This document shows positions 24,534-37,078 of a stretch of DNA of 64,000 nucleotides, piece after piece. The stretch comes from Phoronis australis (taxonomy: Eukaryota > Phoronida > Phoronidae). The notes beneath the pieces were generated by a model that had not been told where the DNA came from, did no database searches, and saw nothing but the letters and a program-made list of their open reading frames with translations. The first letter of the stretch is position 1, and each line of letters begins with the position of its first letter. The stretch spans positions 744,996 through 808,995 of the forward strand of contig NMRA01000031.1 in assembly GCA_002633005.1 (NCBI GenBank), in the 5' to 3' direction. Position numbers and translations under genes: made by a program.

Positions 24534-24599
24534 TGGAAGGACGAATAGAGGAAAAATTTGTAAAGAGTCAGACAACTACAAATAGCGTGTGAAACTCCA

Positions 24600-25550
24600 G
24601 TGGCACGAAAACGAAGCAGCAAATGTGCCTGACAGATGTTTAGGTAAAAACAGCGTGATTCGAGTGTCGCTGTTTAATCTGGGACGGCCCTATTATTTTT
24701 TGCTAAAATCAGACTCAAGATGGCGGTGTGGTGGCCATTTTCTAATACTTTTTGCAGAGCCATATCTCCACTACCCCTTGAGGGATGTTTTTGGAAAATG
24801 GTGTTTGGATAAATTTCTGCGCACACACTAATTAGCACATGCAATAAGATTTGCGTTGCAACTTAATGTTCTCGAGTACTCGGGATTTTCCGACTGTGGT
24901 TCGTTTATTGATTGATTTCTCGTGCCCAATCTCCGACGTTTTTGACAGTTCTTTCTTAAATTTGGCTCATCAAGAGCTTCCGAGAATCTTTTGTTTGTTT
25001 TGTCATCGAAATTTATTGATCTGATGATTGTTTGCTTATAAGGTTCATTCCTCGTTGTACTTTTGTTGGTTTATCATGCGCACGCTACAGTTCCCAATTT
25101 TCGTCCGATCGACGTAAAACGTACACAAATGTATTTCGTGGAAAACTCGGTGTCCGATGTTTTGGAACGAAGTCGGATGACGCCGTGACTACCATTTTTC
25201 GAATGACCATTTGTGGAGCTCTAACTCTGTCGTCCTTTGACGGAATATTCTGGAATTTAGTATGTAAATACATCTCGTCAAAGCTATATGAAGTGTGCCA
25301 TCAGTTTCCCATTACGACTTACTGTTCTTAGGTTATTCGAGATTTCTGATTTGATGAATGCTCTTTGACTGATTTTCCAATGCACTTGACTGGGTTTATC
25401 TGCTACTGTACAAGACCATGTTTTTGATCATTTTTGTCATCATTACTCGTCATCACATCCTCATTATTGTCAGCAACATTTTTCATTCATTTTCGGCAAC
25501 TTTTACTATACAAGACTGTCTGTTGTGTCTCATCATTCTTTATCACAGTC
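24600..25550. other. Non-coding, nothing recognised
   Basis: Sequence upstream (on the minus strand) of the THAP remnant. It contains AAGATGGCGGTG (near 24718), a YY1-like word, but no transcript can be modelled. Confidence 0.4.
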
Positions 25551-25552
25551 AT

Positions 25553-25680
25553 CTTCATCATCATCATCATCTTCATCATCATCATCTTCATCATCATCTT
25601 CATCATCATCATCATCATTTTTCATGATCGTCAGCATCACTATCATAATCATCCAGTATCGTCATCACCGTCATCGTCAT
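25553..25680. repeat. (TCA)n/(TCT)n triplet microsatellite
   Basis: TCATCATCATCTTCATC repeats decaying toward GTCATCACCGTCATCG. The poly-His and poly-Ile frames are artefacts. Confidence 0.95.
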
Positions 25681-25939
25681 TTTTCATTTAAATCTCGCTA
25701 AGCGTCGCTTTCTAGAACGCTTTCATTTCGTTATTCGTATAATTCTTACGTAATATTTTATATAAATTTCTACATAATAACAACATCATAGCTGTTTAAT
25801 TACCTGTGTTATAATTTTATAAAATATGGTCTATTCTCTCTTATAAAAATATAATACAGAAGTCCAGGCATGTTGGCTATGTATGATTCGAGGGTAATTG
25901 TAGACAAGCACCATGTGTTTTCGCATATATAATGTGTAT

Positions 25940-26381
25940 AGGGTCTTTCATACTATCGTCGACGTGTCGATGGTTTGGGGAGTTGCGGTCAGTATGCACG
26001 CTTAACTCCGGACCTGGATCGAAGTTAACAGCTCCAATTAACATCGCAGTTAACAGATGGATTTAACAGCGCAACGTCGACGCTGTAGTGCAGTATGAAC
26101 GGTTAACTACGTTCCAATCGAAGTTATCGCCAGGTGCCACTGTTATCGTCAACAATTGCAGGGTAGTGCCGTCACTAATAGCTGCTTATATTTTGCTCTA
26201 ATAATAACCAATCGATTTAAAAATAAATTTAATGTCAATTAGCACATGTAAATGTTCCCAAATTGACACATTGAAAAAATCTTAGCGTGCAGCGCTACCT
26301 TGCGATAACTTCGACGACGACAGCGTCACCTACCGTTAACTATCGAAGCTAGACCCGAGTTAAGTCAATATGAAAGGGCCT
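25940..26381. mobile_element. MITE with AGGGYCTTTCATA termini
   Basis: AGGGTCTTTCATA at the left and TATGAAAGGGCCT at the right form the inverted termini. The inner parts hold repeated GTTAAC words in both orientations (AACTCCGGACCTGGATCGAAGTTAAC; CGTTAACTATCGAAG). Flanks share TAT, a possible 3-bp target duplication. About 440 bp, no coding capacity. A 3-bp TWA-type duplication would suggest PIF/Harbinger, but TAT is only weak support. Confidence 0.75.
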
Positions 26382-26592
26382 TATAAATCATGTAATTCAA
26401 ACCGAACCTTTTAACTTTTACATGAAAATTGTCCATAGCGAAATCCTAATCATGCAATGACTTATTCCTGCTCAAAGTTTCCTTGAATATAATTGCACTG
26501 GAAGTCACTAATATAACTTGCCTAATGTACCTGTCTGCTCATTAATCAGCATGTCTATCTGACTATGTATTAAAATGTTTTGCGTTTTCCAG

Positions 26593-26638
26593 ATACATGG
26601 GCTTAAATTGAAGTGAAAGAAATCGAGACTGATTGATG
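26593..26638 (+). other. Candidate 46-nt exon (splice signals only)
   Basis: TTTGCGTTTTCCAG precedes 26593, and GATG|GTAAGT follows 26638. Both signals are near consensus and 46 nt apart, the size of a short 5' UTR exon. The interior has an ATG followed quickly by stops, so it is not coding alone. It could belong to a long non-coding transcript or to a 5' leader of the receptor gene 28 kb downstream, which is speculative. Confidence 0.25.
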
Positions 26639-26639
26639 G

Positions 26640-28684
26640 TAAGTTATTTTCATATAAATTATCAAAAACGTTACAACTTTATTAATCGTAAATCGCGTGT
26701 TTTCCCAGAACAGTCAGCAAAGTGAAATAATTCCGCAATAAATCGCAGAATCGGTAAAAGTTCAAACGAGGAATCCATTTTCTGGAGATACGTCAGGAAG
26801 AGTTTCACATCAAGGGGAATTTGCACGTGATTTATGACAACACTCGCACTGATGGTAAACCTTAGTTAATTAACGTTGACACTTTTGTGTCGGACTCTTG
26901 TAGTAGTTTTTGTCGTGTCGAACACGCTCTTCTAATTAGAACTTCCAAAGCACTTGCCGATGCCAGGGAGTTGCAAACCGCACGAGGTCGCTTCAAAATG
27001 GCGAAACGACGTAATCAGTTCTCGGAAATTCTTCTATGTATCATTTTCTCAATTCACGCCCTTTTGAAATATTGTGAAATTCAATTATACAGGAGTGTTA
27101 AAGTTTAGTGTAAAACAGTTTCCACGCTACCTGAAGTGAGTACGAAGAAATCCACAAAGAGCGTTTTCCACTTAATTTAATAACTTTCACAAGTGTCAGG
27201 TTGCATTGGTTAAGGCGAAATCGGTGTGGTAAGTCATCATTCTGTCATAATTCTGGAATTCATCATCGTTTTCATCAACAATTACCAATCCCCCCTGACC
27301 CGCATCAAACATGCGTGCAACATTAGCGAAGTGACGTAGATGTCGTAATTGTCTTGTTTCAGTGGTCCATTACACCAACTATTCGAAATGATCAATTGAT
27401 GAGTTCAATTGATCATTGTGTTAGCTAAACGAAGTGAAAGGCAGAAACCTGATTGTTTCGCCAACTACGTCACTTCACTCGTGTTGCATGCGTGTACCAG
27501 GAGAACATTAGTCAACGTTAAAATATGTCTGAGGCAATTGGTAATTAGTATTTTAGAGAAATAACTCAAAAAGTTTGACTTGCCAATTAAAAACGTAAAT
27601 TTTGCACAATGGACAAGGGTTAACGGAAGGATATTTGAGAAGTGTAATTTGTCAAGTTTTGGATTTATAGGTAGTCCCCGTGGTTTCAACCGTAGAAGTT
27701 TTCAGACGGAGATACAACAGAACTTTTATCTTAGAAAGTTATTCAGGTGTTCAAAAATGCTCACAATTAAACTGAAACTCGTGTACGTGTAAATAAACGC
27801 ATCATACTGATAAGGTAACCGAGTGCTGTTGAGTGCAAGTAAACCCGTCTCTGTCATCTTCCGCCGACTGCACCCGCAGTCAACATGAGAATTGGTCGGA
27901 AGCTGAGGATTTGATGGCTGAACTGTAATTGCCCATTTGGCTTCATATTCGTATTGAGGACACAGAACCGGTATATCAATCCCAGTACGATATGCCATTT
28001 GCCATTGGTTAATAAACTCATATTTTCGAATTTTAGTGTTAGATTTGTCTTCGTAGCTCGAACTCCGAAAGCTATGCGTTCTTTTTCATTTTAGACTTTC
28101 TAATCACCATTTCTAGTTGTGTTCTTCTGGGATGAGAAATAATTCAATTTTAACCGTCCCTCTGGATCGGAAGTCGCTCTTTCCTTGTCACTAATGTAAT
28201 GTTGTTTCACAGAGGTGCGCCATTTTTATCCCAGTAGGAACTACAAATAACTCTGCACATTTTTGATTTAGTCGACATACAGAAGACGTTTTGAATCGTG
28301 GTTGAGCAAAATGCGTGTACATATATCAATATCATGCATTTGCTCAGACTAAGATAGGCAGGAGATGACGAGGCCGCCTCGTCCACTAGTCGGCTCAACT
28401 AGAATTGACAAATAACACGTCGTAAAAATCGACATTTCGTGAGTCCGCTCAAAAGTAGTTCAACGATTGGACAATTTACGAGGTAGGGCAGCAGAAGCAG
28501 TCCCCAAAAGCAGAAATGGCTTCTTGCCATTGCCTTTGGCGCCAGGTGTTACTTTCGCCAGAAAATACCCCATCTGGTTACATCTAGAGATACCCTGCCT
28601 CTATGAAAAATAACGCTCTCTGTTATTGGTTATACTTTAACTTACGGTACGAATCCGGCCAATAAATTACGACTTTTCATAGTC
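26640..28684. other. Non-coding
   Basis: No gene called. The only structural item is the short perfect palindrome at 27387-27417. Confidence 0.45.
27387..27417. repeat. Perfect 13-bp inverted repeat with 5-bp loop
   Basis: AATGATCAATTGA, loop TGAGT, TCAATTGATCATT. The arms are AT-rich and perfect. It could extrude as a cruciform or be a chance AT-rich palindrome. Confidence 0.7.
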
Positions 28685-29820
28685 GTGCTCTCTAGAGCAA
28701 TGAGAGTACGAAAGTGCCTTCCGAGATTGATCCCAACTCAGATTTAGTGGACAGAAATTCAGTTACTGCATACTGCTTCGTATATACAAAAGCAGAGGCG
28801 TAAATTCCGCCGTCAGCCCCTGCCATTGTTTGATTAGTTAAAGATCATTAATTTGTTTTAGCTATTTGACACTGTCTGTAATCGAAATTCTCCCATTTTA
28901 TCAGCGGCAGCCACTGGCTTTGTCGCGAATACATCATGCAGTGGGAAATGAATGGAACACTGATGGCGTCCTTGCTCATCAATAGATATTTCAAATAGTT
29001 TGCCCTTCTTCGTAAGCAAATGTTACATTCCACCACACAACAGCGGAAACTTGTCTGCATTATAATAGCAGGCAAGATGTTAAAACGCTGTTTATACCAG
29101 AAGTTGAAACCTCCAGTCCGCATTACATGAGGGTCTGTAGATGGCGCTGAACGCCTTGGCAACAACTCGCTGGTTCCCTACGTGCCTAGCCAACACGCAT
29201 GTATTACGCAGTAGCACACGCTTTAGCATTGGTTGGTGTAACCTCGGCAGTCATTGGTTAGTTTTACAACAACGTGAAAAAATGGCGGACTATGAACGAT
29301 TTTTAGCCTTGTTATGCAAGTGGCGTAGCCGCAACTATTTCGTTTCTGCAGTAATGTTTAATAGCCGCGTGCTTGAAGCACATAAATGTACAATAAACAC
29401 ATATCTGGCCGATTTAACCGGTGCGGTGTTGCTCATACTGCATGAATACAGGACAGTATCGTAAATAAAAGTCATCAACAGTAGACAGATGCACTCCGAA
29501 AAGGCGCAACCTCAATTTCTGGGATTCAGATTTCCTGAACATACATTTTAAGCACCGATTTGTCTGTACAACAGACAACATTTACACTTTCTCCATTAGT
29601 CATGCCAGTTTATTTGTGCAAAGCGCCTCCTGTTGAGAATTTGACCAGCCAATCAGAAACCCCGGGGTAAACAAAATTCCCGCGGAAAATTAAGTGATAC
29701 CTGCGTGCTGGCTACCGACCACCTAGCGGCACGCAGGGAACCAGCGAGGACCAACAAAGATTTGATCGCCGTCTGGCGGGATAGTGAATTTCATGGCTAG
29801 GCTATTTCAAAAGTCATCTA
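28685..29820 (+). repeat. 520-bp dispersed repeat, copy A, split by a MITE
   Basis: 28685-29156 plus 29758-29820 align end to end with 33253-33772. Shared blocks are GTGCTCTCTAGAG, ATGAGAG, CGAAAGTG, GATTAGTTAAAG, GTGGGAAATG, GTCCTTG, TTAAAACGCTGTTTATACCA, GTTGAAACCTC and GGCGCTGAACGCC, then on the far side CGTCTGGCGGG and TAGTGAATTTCA. The 29166-29748 element lies between the two halves. No coding content. The frame at 28848-29165 on the minus strand is chance. Confidence 0.85.
29166..29748. mobile_element. Mutator-like MITE, copy 1
   Basis: 583 bp, termini CTCGCTGGTTCCC and GGGAACCAGCGAG. The inner part of the terminal repeat is CCTGCGTGCTGGCTA/TAGCCAACACGCATG. Flanking 9-mers TGGCAACAA and GACCAACAA are similar (6 of 9), consistent with a decayed 9-bp target duplication, and the empty site at 33705 supports this. 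The interior is non-coding and about the same length as copy 2. Confidence 0.85.
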
Positions 29821-31059
29821 TTGAATTGGTTTCTAAAGCTTAAGTCGTGAGGCATAGAGACTATAGATTTATAACAAAATTATGTACGTGTACGTGTACA
29901 TGTACGCGTACTGGGAGGAAATCTCGTTACTACCTGTCGGAGAGATGTAACCAGAGAACTTATGTCATGGGATTTTCGAATGGCGTTAAAATTGGCATAA
30001 AATGGTCTTTCATGACGGAAAACCTGCAGAAACAGGAGAATGTTTATCTACTCGCACATACACTCGTACACTAAATTTTGCCAAAGCCCCTATTAGCAAT
30101 ACATCTTTAGTTCGTAACCACAGTGACCGATGGCTCATTGTCGCTTTTGCCCCGTGTACGCGTCACGTAAGAGGTGGAGGTCTCGTTACCGCTAACAATG
30201 TTGTTTACATTTTAAAATGATTTAATCAGCGAATTCCGGGGTCGTTTAAATGACCGAGTCCAATTAAAGCACGGCATTTTCACGAGTCTTAGTGCCGTGG
30301 TTAAAAACATACGTGAGTGAGAAACTATTGATAGAAAAGCATCAGCCCTTGGGTTAGAGTTCGTCATCTTCAGAATAGTGTCGGATTTAGACTGTCACGG
30401 ACCTGATACATTTTGGTATCGTGGTATTCACGAGATTTTGTTGTTATTTCATTTTATATCGCATTTCCGAAACTCTAACTTTCCTGCACTATTCCCGATA
30501 TATGACAGCGCGAGTACGATAAGCCCCCAACCATCATGGATCACAACTAGTGTCCTAGTCCTAGGCCTACGAACTTTTCTGGCGAACGCATGGCACGCTG
30601 TGAAAAAATCTTGAACTTTCATAGGATGTGAGCGGTCAATTGTTAAGCAAAGCCCCAAGAGAAATTTGATGGTGTTAAATCTATGTGTCGACGTGAAAGA
30701 CAGTGTCTTTTTCGTCGTGAATGATTATTTTAAAACATGTTGTAAAAGAGTTCGTCAGAGTTACGTCAAAAGCTGAGATTTCTTACACCTACACGGAGGA
30801 AGCGCCTACAAAAAACCTAGCTTCATTTGCGATCCTGGCAAGTTTAGTGGTCGACGAAAATCCCTGGAATCTTAGTCCTTCGTTTCAACAAGCTCAATGA
30901 CTTATTGTGATACTTGTTTGTGTTCTATTCGTCGTGCTATGCCCTCAATTTTGCAATGATTCGTGTTGTTAGATATTATTCAAAATTTAAGTCAACACAG
31001 AAAGGCTTAGCATGAGACCCATTCCACACCAGTTGGGCCGAAAGAAGCAAAGTTATTTG
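29821..31059. other. Non-coding, nothing recognised
   Basis: Contains a short run of GTAC words near 29884 (TACGTGTACGTGTACATGTA). No gene. Confidence 0.45.
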
Positions 31060-31330
31060 TGACCTTTGCCCGACCCATTTTGAGACTTTCGCTTACCGAG
31101 TAAAAACGCCGGCCTGGATCAATTTTGAAAAAAGTCTTGCATTTTTTCGAAAGTCATACAAAGGCCCGTAAGCAAGGTTTGAAAGGTCATGATTTGCCAA
31201 AGTAACAAATTCCGCATCATTTTGTTCTTTTCAAGTGAATTTTCTTTTTTGGAAAAATGAGTATCTACAAATACCGTACCAAAACTAGATTTTCAAAAAA
31301 ACGGAACCAATTAGGTTGTTTTGGCCTAAT
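31060..31330 (+). repeat. Dispersed repeat, copy 2 (relative at 6957-7215)
   Basis: Same ordered blocks as copy 1 (TTTTGAGACTTTCGCTTACCGA, GTAAGCAAGGTTTGAAA, GATTTGCC, GATTTTCAAAAAAA), in the same orientation. Diverged and non-coding. Confidence 0.65.
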
Positions 31331-32625
31331 CGTCTTTCAAAAATTAGCACCACCGGTATTTGAACACGAATGGTGGTAATTTGGAGAATCATTACTGAGC
31401 GCTACTAACGATGTTCTGGCCACCAGATGTCGTTACGTGTTTAGTAACTGTGAACACAGGGATAAGTCCAAAGTCATTATCAATTTGGCCAATATTTTGA
31501 AAAGTAGACATGGAAAGGATTTAACGAAGCGCTGTAGTTAATTTTTATGAAATAATGATGTGAAGGTTTTTAATGTCAGATAAGGCAATAAAAAAGTGCA
31601 AAGAATATGGTGCCCTTGTGAAAATATAAATTTTCAATATGTCGTGTTTTATCAGTTAATATTTAATTTGAAGAACTGGAAGGTTACGACCTGCTAAAAT
31701 AATTTAGTTTTGGTTAGTCCAGCATATCTGTTTTGATTGATGAATAATGTAGCCGGTGACATATGTTTGATGTCGTCTTCAGGGACGTGTAATTGTTACC
31801 AGAAAATAGACCTCAAATGCCTTCCTATTACAACCGCATACATTTTTAATCCTGCATCTCGAAACGCCGCCTAAAATTAGCAGTCCCCAATGGCACCTAG
31901 TTTGTGCTATGTTTATCCTATTAGTTTTACTAACGCGTTGCTTATCACTCGCTATTTAGTCTAAGCTAACGTTACCCAAATGAACACAACTTTAAGTTTT
32001 CCGAACAACTTGCCTTTGTGGTTAGATTGTCAGAATGTATATGGATTAAAAATCGGTGATTCAAAAAAACGTAACAGTGCACTTAGTCGCGCAATATTCG
32101 GTCAGTTTTTATTTCACGCGTCGAAAGTCACTGTTCGTGGATACAAATTCGGGTATAAACAACTTCGGCTATATTGTCGGTTATCATGCAAAAAGTACAG
32201 ACGTTTCTAAACCTAGAAACCAAGTTTCTAGAGAACGTTAATTAATTGTTATCTTGGCTATCTATGCCTCGCCAGTAGTTAGGTCAATGTGACATTTTAG
32301 ACACAGGCCATTTTGTTCGATTTGAATGTGATCAGTTATTTCTGCCAAGATGAAACGAAAAAGGCTAATTACTCACTGTCAAAGGTTCTAACAGTCTCAC
32401 CGTAAAAGCAATTTAGCATAATAACTTCTGAAATTAATTGGTCTTGACACTGACTTATTAAACTGGATTAAAGCTTTTAAATTTATGATAGAAGTCTGCT
32501 GAAATTCATACGTTTAAATTTTTATCAAAACTCTACAGAGGCAGATTCTTCTACAATCTTACCCGTGTCACAGCGCCACCTTTATAGAAAAGTGGCTCTG
32601 TGAAATGATGACGCAAAATTCCGGA
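31331..32625. other. Non-coding, nothing recognised
   Basis: AT-rich, with short frames only. Confidence 0.45.
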
Positions 32626-32723
32626 TCACTTACAGCGGGGCCCGGGTTTTGAGAACCAGTTTGATGATCGTTAATCATCAGTGGAGAAAACTGGTTCTCA
32701 AAATTCGAAACCCCTGTAAGTCA
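32626..32723. mobile_element. Compact hairpin MITE
   Basis: About 98 bp. The left arm TCACTTACAG, then TTTTGAGAACCAGTTT, is mirrored by AAACTGGTTCTCAAAA, then CTGTAAGTCA. The centre is itself a palindrome, GATGAT-CGTTA-ATCATC. Nearly the whole element can fold into one stem. Confidence 0.8.
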
Positions 32724-33252
32724 TTATTACCTAGCCTCGTTTCGGTCTCCAACGAGTAGTCGGCTTCGTGCAAGTTGAAAATACAGTCAAGTTCGTGACT
32801 GTTGAGCACCTTATTCGGACAGTCACCTGAGTTAAATAGCCGGAGAGGTGTCTTTGCTTTCTCATTTAAAAGGTCTGTAGATAATACATAGAACGCCGTT
32901 GACTCTCATTTTTTATTGTTTGTGCATAAAGAACTATTCTATATATCATATAGGCAATTATATGGTGGAAGGCTGAGCATTTTTCGGGCAAAGGCATAAA
33001 AATAAGGCTCCCCTTTGATAATGAGTGTTGATACACCCAGCTATTATCGAGACAGGGATACTGAAGGAACGCAGTACAGGACACTTAGTTGTCCTAGTAA
33101 CCATTATGGGATTTTATTTTCGTTAACAACATTGAAACTATCAGTGACTCAAAAATACGCTTCAGAGTTCATTGGGTTTGATCAACCCTAAAATTGCAAA
33201 GATGGCTCATGTACGGTTTGCCTGTGACTTGAACAGTTAACTTTCATATTTG
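32724..33252. other. Non-coding, nothing recognised
   Basis: No exon or repeat that I can support. Confidence 0.45.
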
Positions 33253-33772
33253 GTGCTCTCTAGAGTAATGAGAGCACGAAAGTGACTTCCGATTGATCCT
33301 GACTCAGATGTGGTGAACAGAAATTCAATTATCATATAGCGTGGTCAATAAATATAAAAGCAGAGGAATGAATTCCACTGCCATTCTTTGATTAGTTAAA
33401 GTTCACTAATTTATTTTGACACCGGCTGGTATCAAAATTTTCCCACATTACCACTTGGTCAACGACAGCTACTGGATGCATCTTCTAAGTGGGAAATGTT
33501 TGCAACAGTACGTCCTTGTTCATGAATTGATGTTTCAAAAGGTTTGCCATTTTCGTAAGAAATTGGTACATCGCATCGTACAGCAGTGAAAAATTTTCCG
33601 CCATTGTTATAGCAGGAAAGGTGTTAAAACGCTGTTTATACCACTAGGTTGAAACCTCTCGTACGCATTACGTGTGATCTCTAGGTGGCGCTGAACGCCT
33701 GTCCACCAAAGACCTGAACACCGTCTGGCGGGTTAGTGAATTTCAATGTGATGCGGCTATTTCGAAAGTCAG
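33253..33772 (+). repeat. 520-bp dispersed repeat, copy B (empty site)
   Basis: Same repeat as copy A but uninterrupted. GGCGCTGAACGCC at about 33688 runs through TGTCCACCAAAGACC straight into CGTCTGGCGGG, exactly where copy A holds the 583-bp MITE. Confidence 0.85.
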
Positions 33773-36700
33773 TTATTATCAGTTCATTTGGCAGCAATTT
33801 TAGCTAGATCAGATGAGCCTAGCAATGTTTTTCAACTCCAAAACGCTTGGGTTAACAAGTTATATTTACAGCTGAACACTCAGCTGCGAAATGCCCTTTT
33901 AGTGTTCCAACCTAGTAAGTTCTGTACATGGCCATTACCCAACTACAACTCCTCGAGTAATCCACTGTATGAATAACCTGGGTCTAAATATTGGTGCAAT
34001 ATTCACGTATTATCGTTTTACAACCGAAACCCATATTTTGGGACTGTTGTTGGATGGGATACATTTTTGAAGTTATGAGTTTTGACGAGAGCTATAAAAT
34101 GATAAAATTCGTTGGGATTTTCTTTCAAATGGCGAATTCTCGCCGTTGTCGCTGAAAACGAGGCCAGTGACTGTACACTTCGGTACGCTTAAAATATTCA
34201 TTTATCGAGTAAGATTGAGCTGACAGTTAGCAGGGGCTAATCTCGGCAAATCACTTTTGTCGCCGATTAAGCGTCACTTTAAGGGAAATCTACATATTGT
34301 TTTAAGGTGCCCTTTGAGCGCAATGCAAAAATCGGTTTAGGTACAAGTCGTCTGGCACACAGGTACGCATGCGCTACCCATAGCCAACTTGAAACCGTGA
34401 ACTCGTTTATTCAATTACATATCGTCATATCGGGCATTGTGGAAGTTCAAGTTGTGACAAAGAACGATACTGTTCCTCAGTTCAGATATAATAATGTATT
34501 TTTGCTTCTCAAAACACAAAGAATCCTGGGATTTTTGATTTAAGACAAAATTTCTGGCTTATACTTAAGCTTTAATTCCTTCCGTGATGACACCAACCAC
34601 GAAAACTGCCTTCGTTGTTTCGATTGGGGCTCTAACTCGTGAATTAAATGGGTATTTCCTTAGTACTCGAGGCTTATGGATGACATTTTTGAACAAGTTA
34701 GCTTAACTTTGACAAACTGGTCTCAATTTTTTTCCTCTGTTGCCAGCAGTTGATTGTTACATAACAATTGTGATTTATATGAAGAAGATACGTTATGGAA
34801 GTGTTGATCCATGGTTCACATTCTTGAAACTGCGGTGATTGTGTTAGAGAAACAGTTAACCCAAAGGGGCTCAAAGTTATGTGCCAGTTTGGTCTAAACG
34901 GCCAACTGCAAACCAAACACATAAATCAAACTTTGGGATCTGTGTATATTCATGCTAGCTCAATATGCTTGACACTGACGATTGCACGATTACGCTGTTG
35001 TTTTCGTCACTGACATCAGTTTGATCGGATACTCTGCATTGCCCTTATGTTTGGACATGAATGAAAAACAAAGGCGTGGTGGCGACTCAGTTTTTATGCG
35101 CCCGTTGGCTGGAATTAAGCTATCTCTGTAAGTCAATGAAAAAAAGATTATGCGCCAATAGCCCGAGGCTCGGTAAACCAATGATTACTCGAGTACAAAA
35201 CGATAGATATTTTTCTTGAGTTTATACTAAAATAGAATGGAAATTGTAAAAAATAATTCCGATTTTAAATTCGAAGATGAGACTCAGGCATTTGTTGATA
35301 ATTTGAGTTTTATGAAGTGAATCATAAAAGAAATACCCCTTTAAGTAGTTGTCTATAAAGGATCGTTAGTAACTTTTAAAATGTTAAATGTTTCGTGTCG
35401 TTCCAATGACCGGCATGCTTGAACATTGTTAAATCTAAATGAAATGAGCAAGGCATCAAATACCGTCTATTAGTGTGCCAGACTGTTTTACACTCAAAAC
35501 CCTGTTGAGTATACTTGAACAACATAGGTAATGTTTGAACGTTTATTGTGAAAATAAAGTCCTCGAACTCACGATATAATCTATCCCCGAGTGGGCAGCG
35601 CTTATCCATTTTAAAGCGTTTGTACATGTTTTCATAAAAAAAACGACCACGTAGAGTCAATGTTCCCAGTGAGGGCTCCGGCATAGTATGAGACGTTGAT
35701 GGGTAGAGTGCGGCAAACGACAACGGTATAATTGATTTACTGTATTTTTCAACTTTGTGTCGTGGCGCGTGCCTGTTAACATAGTTAACCTCACGTATGA
35801 TTTGTGATTTCATATTTAACAAAGTTATGAAAACATGTTCTTGTTGGCTGTTTCAGGAAGATAATCACTTCAGATGAACGTGTCAATACTATTTAGTCAT
35901 AAGCGAGTATTTTAGACGTCCTATGTTAGACATCATTCGGATAATGATTTACTCAGAAACGCTATGTTCTAAATTAACTATCATTGGCAGGTCACGCGAG
36001 AACATTCTCATATTTCCTTTTACGAAGAACTTGAATGTTTGGCTAATGCTATGATTTTAGTTTCGGTTACTGTGAGGATTACTGGCAACTACAAACTGCA
36101 TGGGAATGTGCTCATGACTGTATGAGCGACAGAGTTTTCTGTTTTAAAGCAAAATTAACACTCTGCTCCGTTGTTGTTTGCACTGACGCCCTCCTTTGGA
36201 CAGTGAGGAAGTTATCCACCTCCCGCATTTTTGTGATGTGTATCTAGAGACTCGTGTATTTAATGTTAAGTGAGTTCTGAATTCCACTAATTAGAGATTT
36301 TGTGCAACTCGAAATCACGTTTATATATGATTTTCATTTATTATAGCGATAAATACATTTTACAATTTTTACATCAATGAGAATTGTCAATAGAATCCGG
36401 AGAAATTTGTACTATTTTTATCGTGTGGACAAACGAAAATAAAACTCATTTATCATCGATAGATTCTGACTTGCATGTATACGTATTCTTTCTTCAAGTG
36501 ATGTGTTTACATTTCGCCCGTTTCCACGAGTAACGTGAGTGTCATTGCGCGTAGTAATGCTGGTCATGACAGCGTGGAGTAATAAATGAACGCTAAGACA
36601 ATTTCCAGTAGAATAGCCTTGCTTGAATAAAACATTAGTTCAAGTTTAGACTTTCATTGATCAGCAATAGACTCGCATTAATTATAATTGGAGCCTTCAA

Positions 36701-37078
36701 AGAGGTTGTTTGTATGCATGCGTTTGTATGCATACGTGCGTGCATGTGCGTCTGTGTGTGTGCATGTGAGTATATGTGTATGTATATATATATATGCACA
36801 TGCATAGCCAGAAGTATTCAACTGTATTAAACGTGGGGACAGGCGTGATGGATCGACTGAGCGATGACGTGTAGCTACCGTCGCGGTTGAGTGGTTTACA
36901 TAGCAGACCGTGCATACGTCAGTGTATTTATGCATGAACATGTGTGTTTACCTTTAATGTACATATATAGCAGGTCTTGATTCTCCCTCCCGGTGAATGT
37001 CGTGTCAGCAGGCGGGTCAACTATCCAGAATATTTAATTGGTTTCCGATGACGATTTCCAAATAACTAGCCTATCAAG
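33773..37078. other. Non-coding
   Basis: About 3.3 kb without a gene I can support. A 148-codon frame on the minus strand (35376-35822) has no recognisable motif, and its length is within chance for this much sequence. A short GTAT/GTGT-rich tract lies at 36712-36800. Confidence 0.45.
36712..36800. repeat. GTAT/GTGC/TATA simple repeat
   Basis: Alternating purine-pyrimidine words (TGTATGCATGCG, TGTGTGTGCATGTG, GTATATATATATATGC). Z-DNA-prone composition. The overlapping Tyr/Thr/His-rich minus-strand frames are artefacts. Confidence 0.85.

Noticed and set aside
29141-29464. 107-codon frame with protein-like look
   Set aside because: Lies mostly inside the Mutator-like MITE. The same region in the other copies is not open.
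35376-35822. 148-codon open frame on the minus strand
   Set aside because: No motif, signal or domain that I recognise, and no supporting splice or promoter context. A frame of this length is expected by chance in 64 kb of such sequence.
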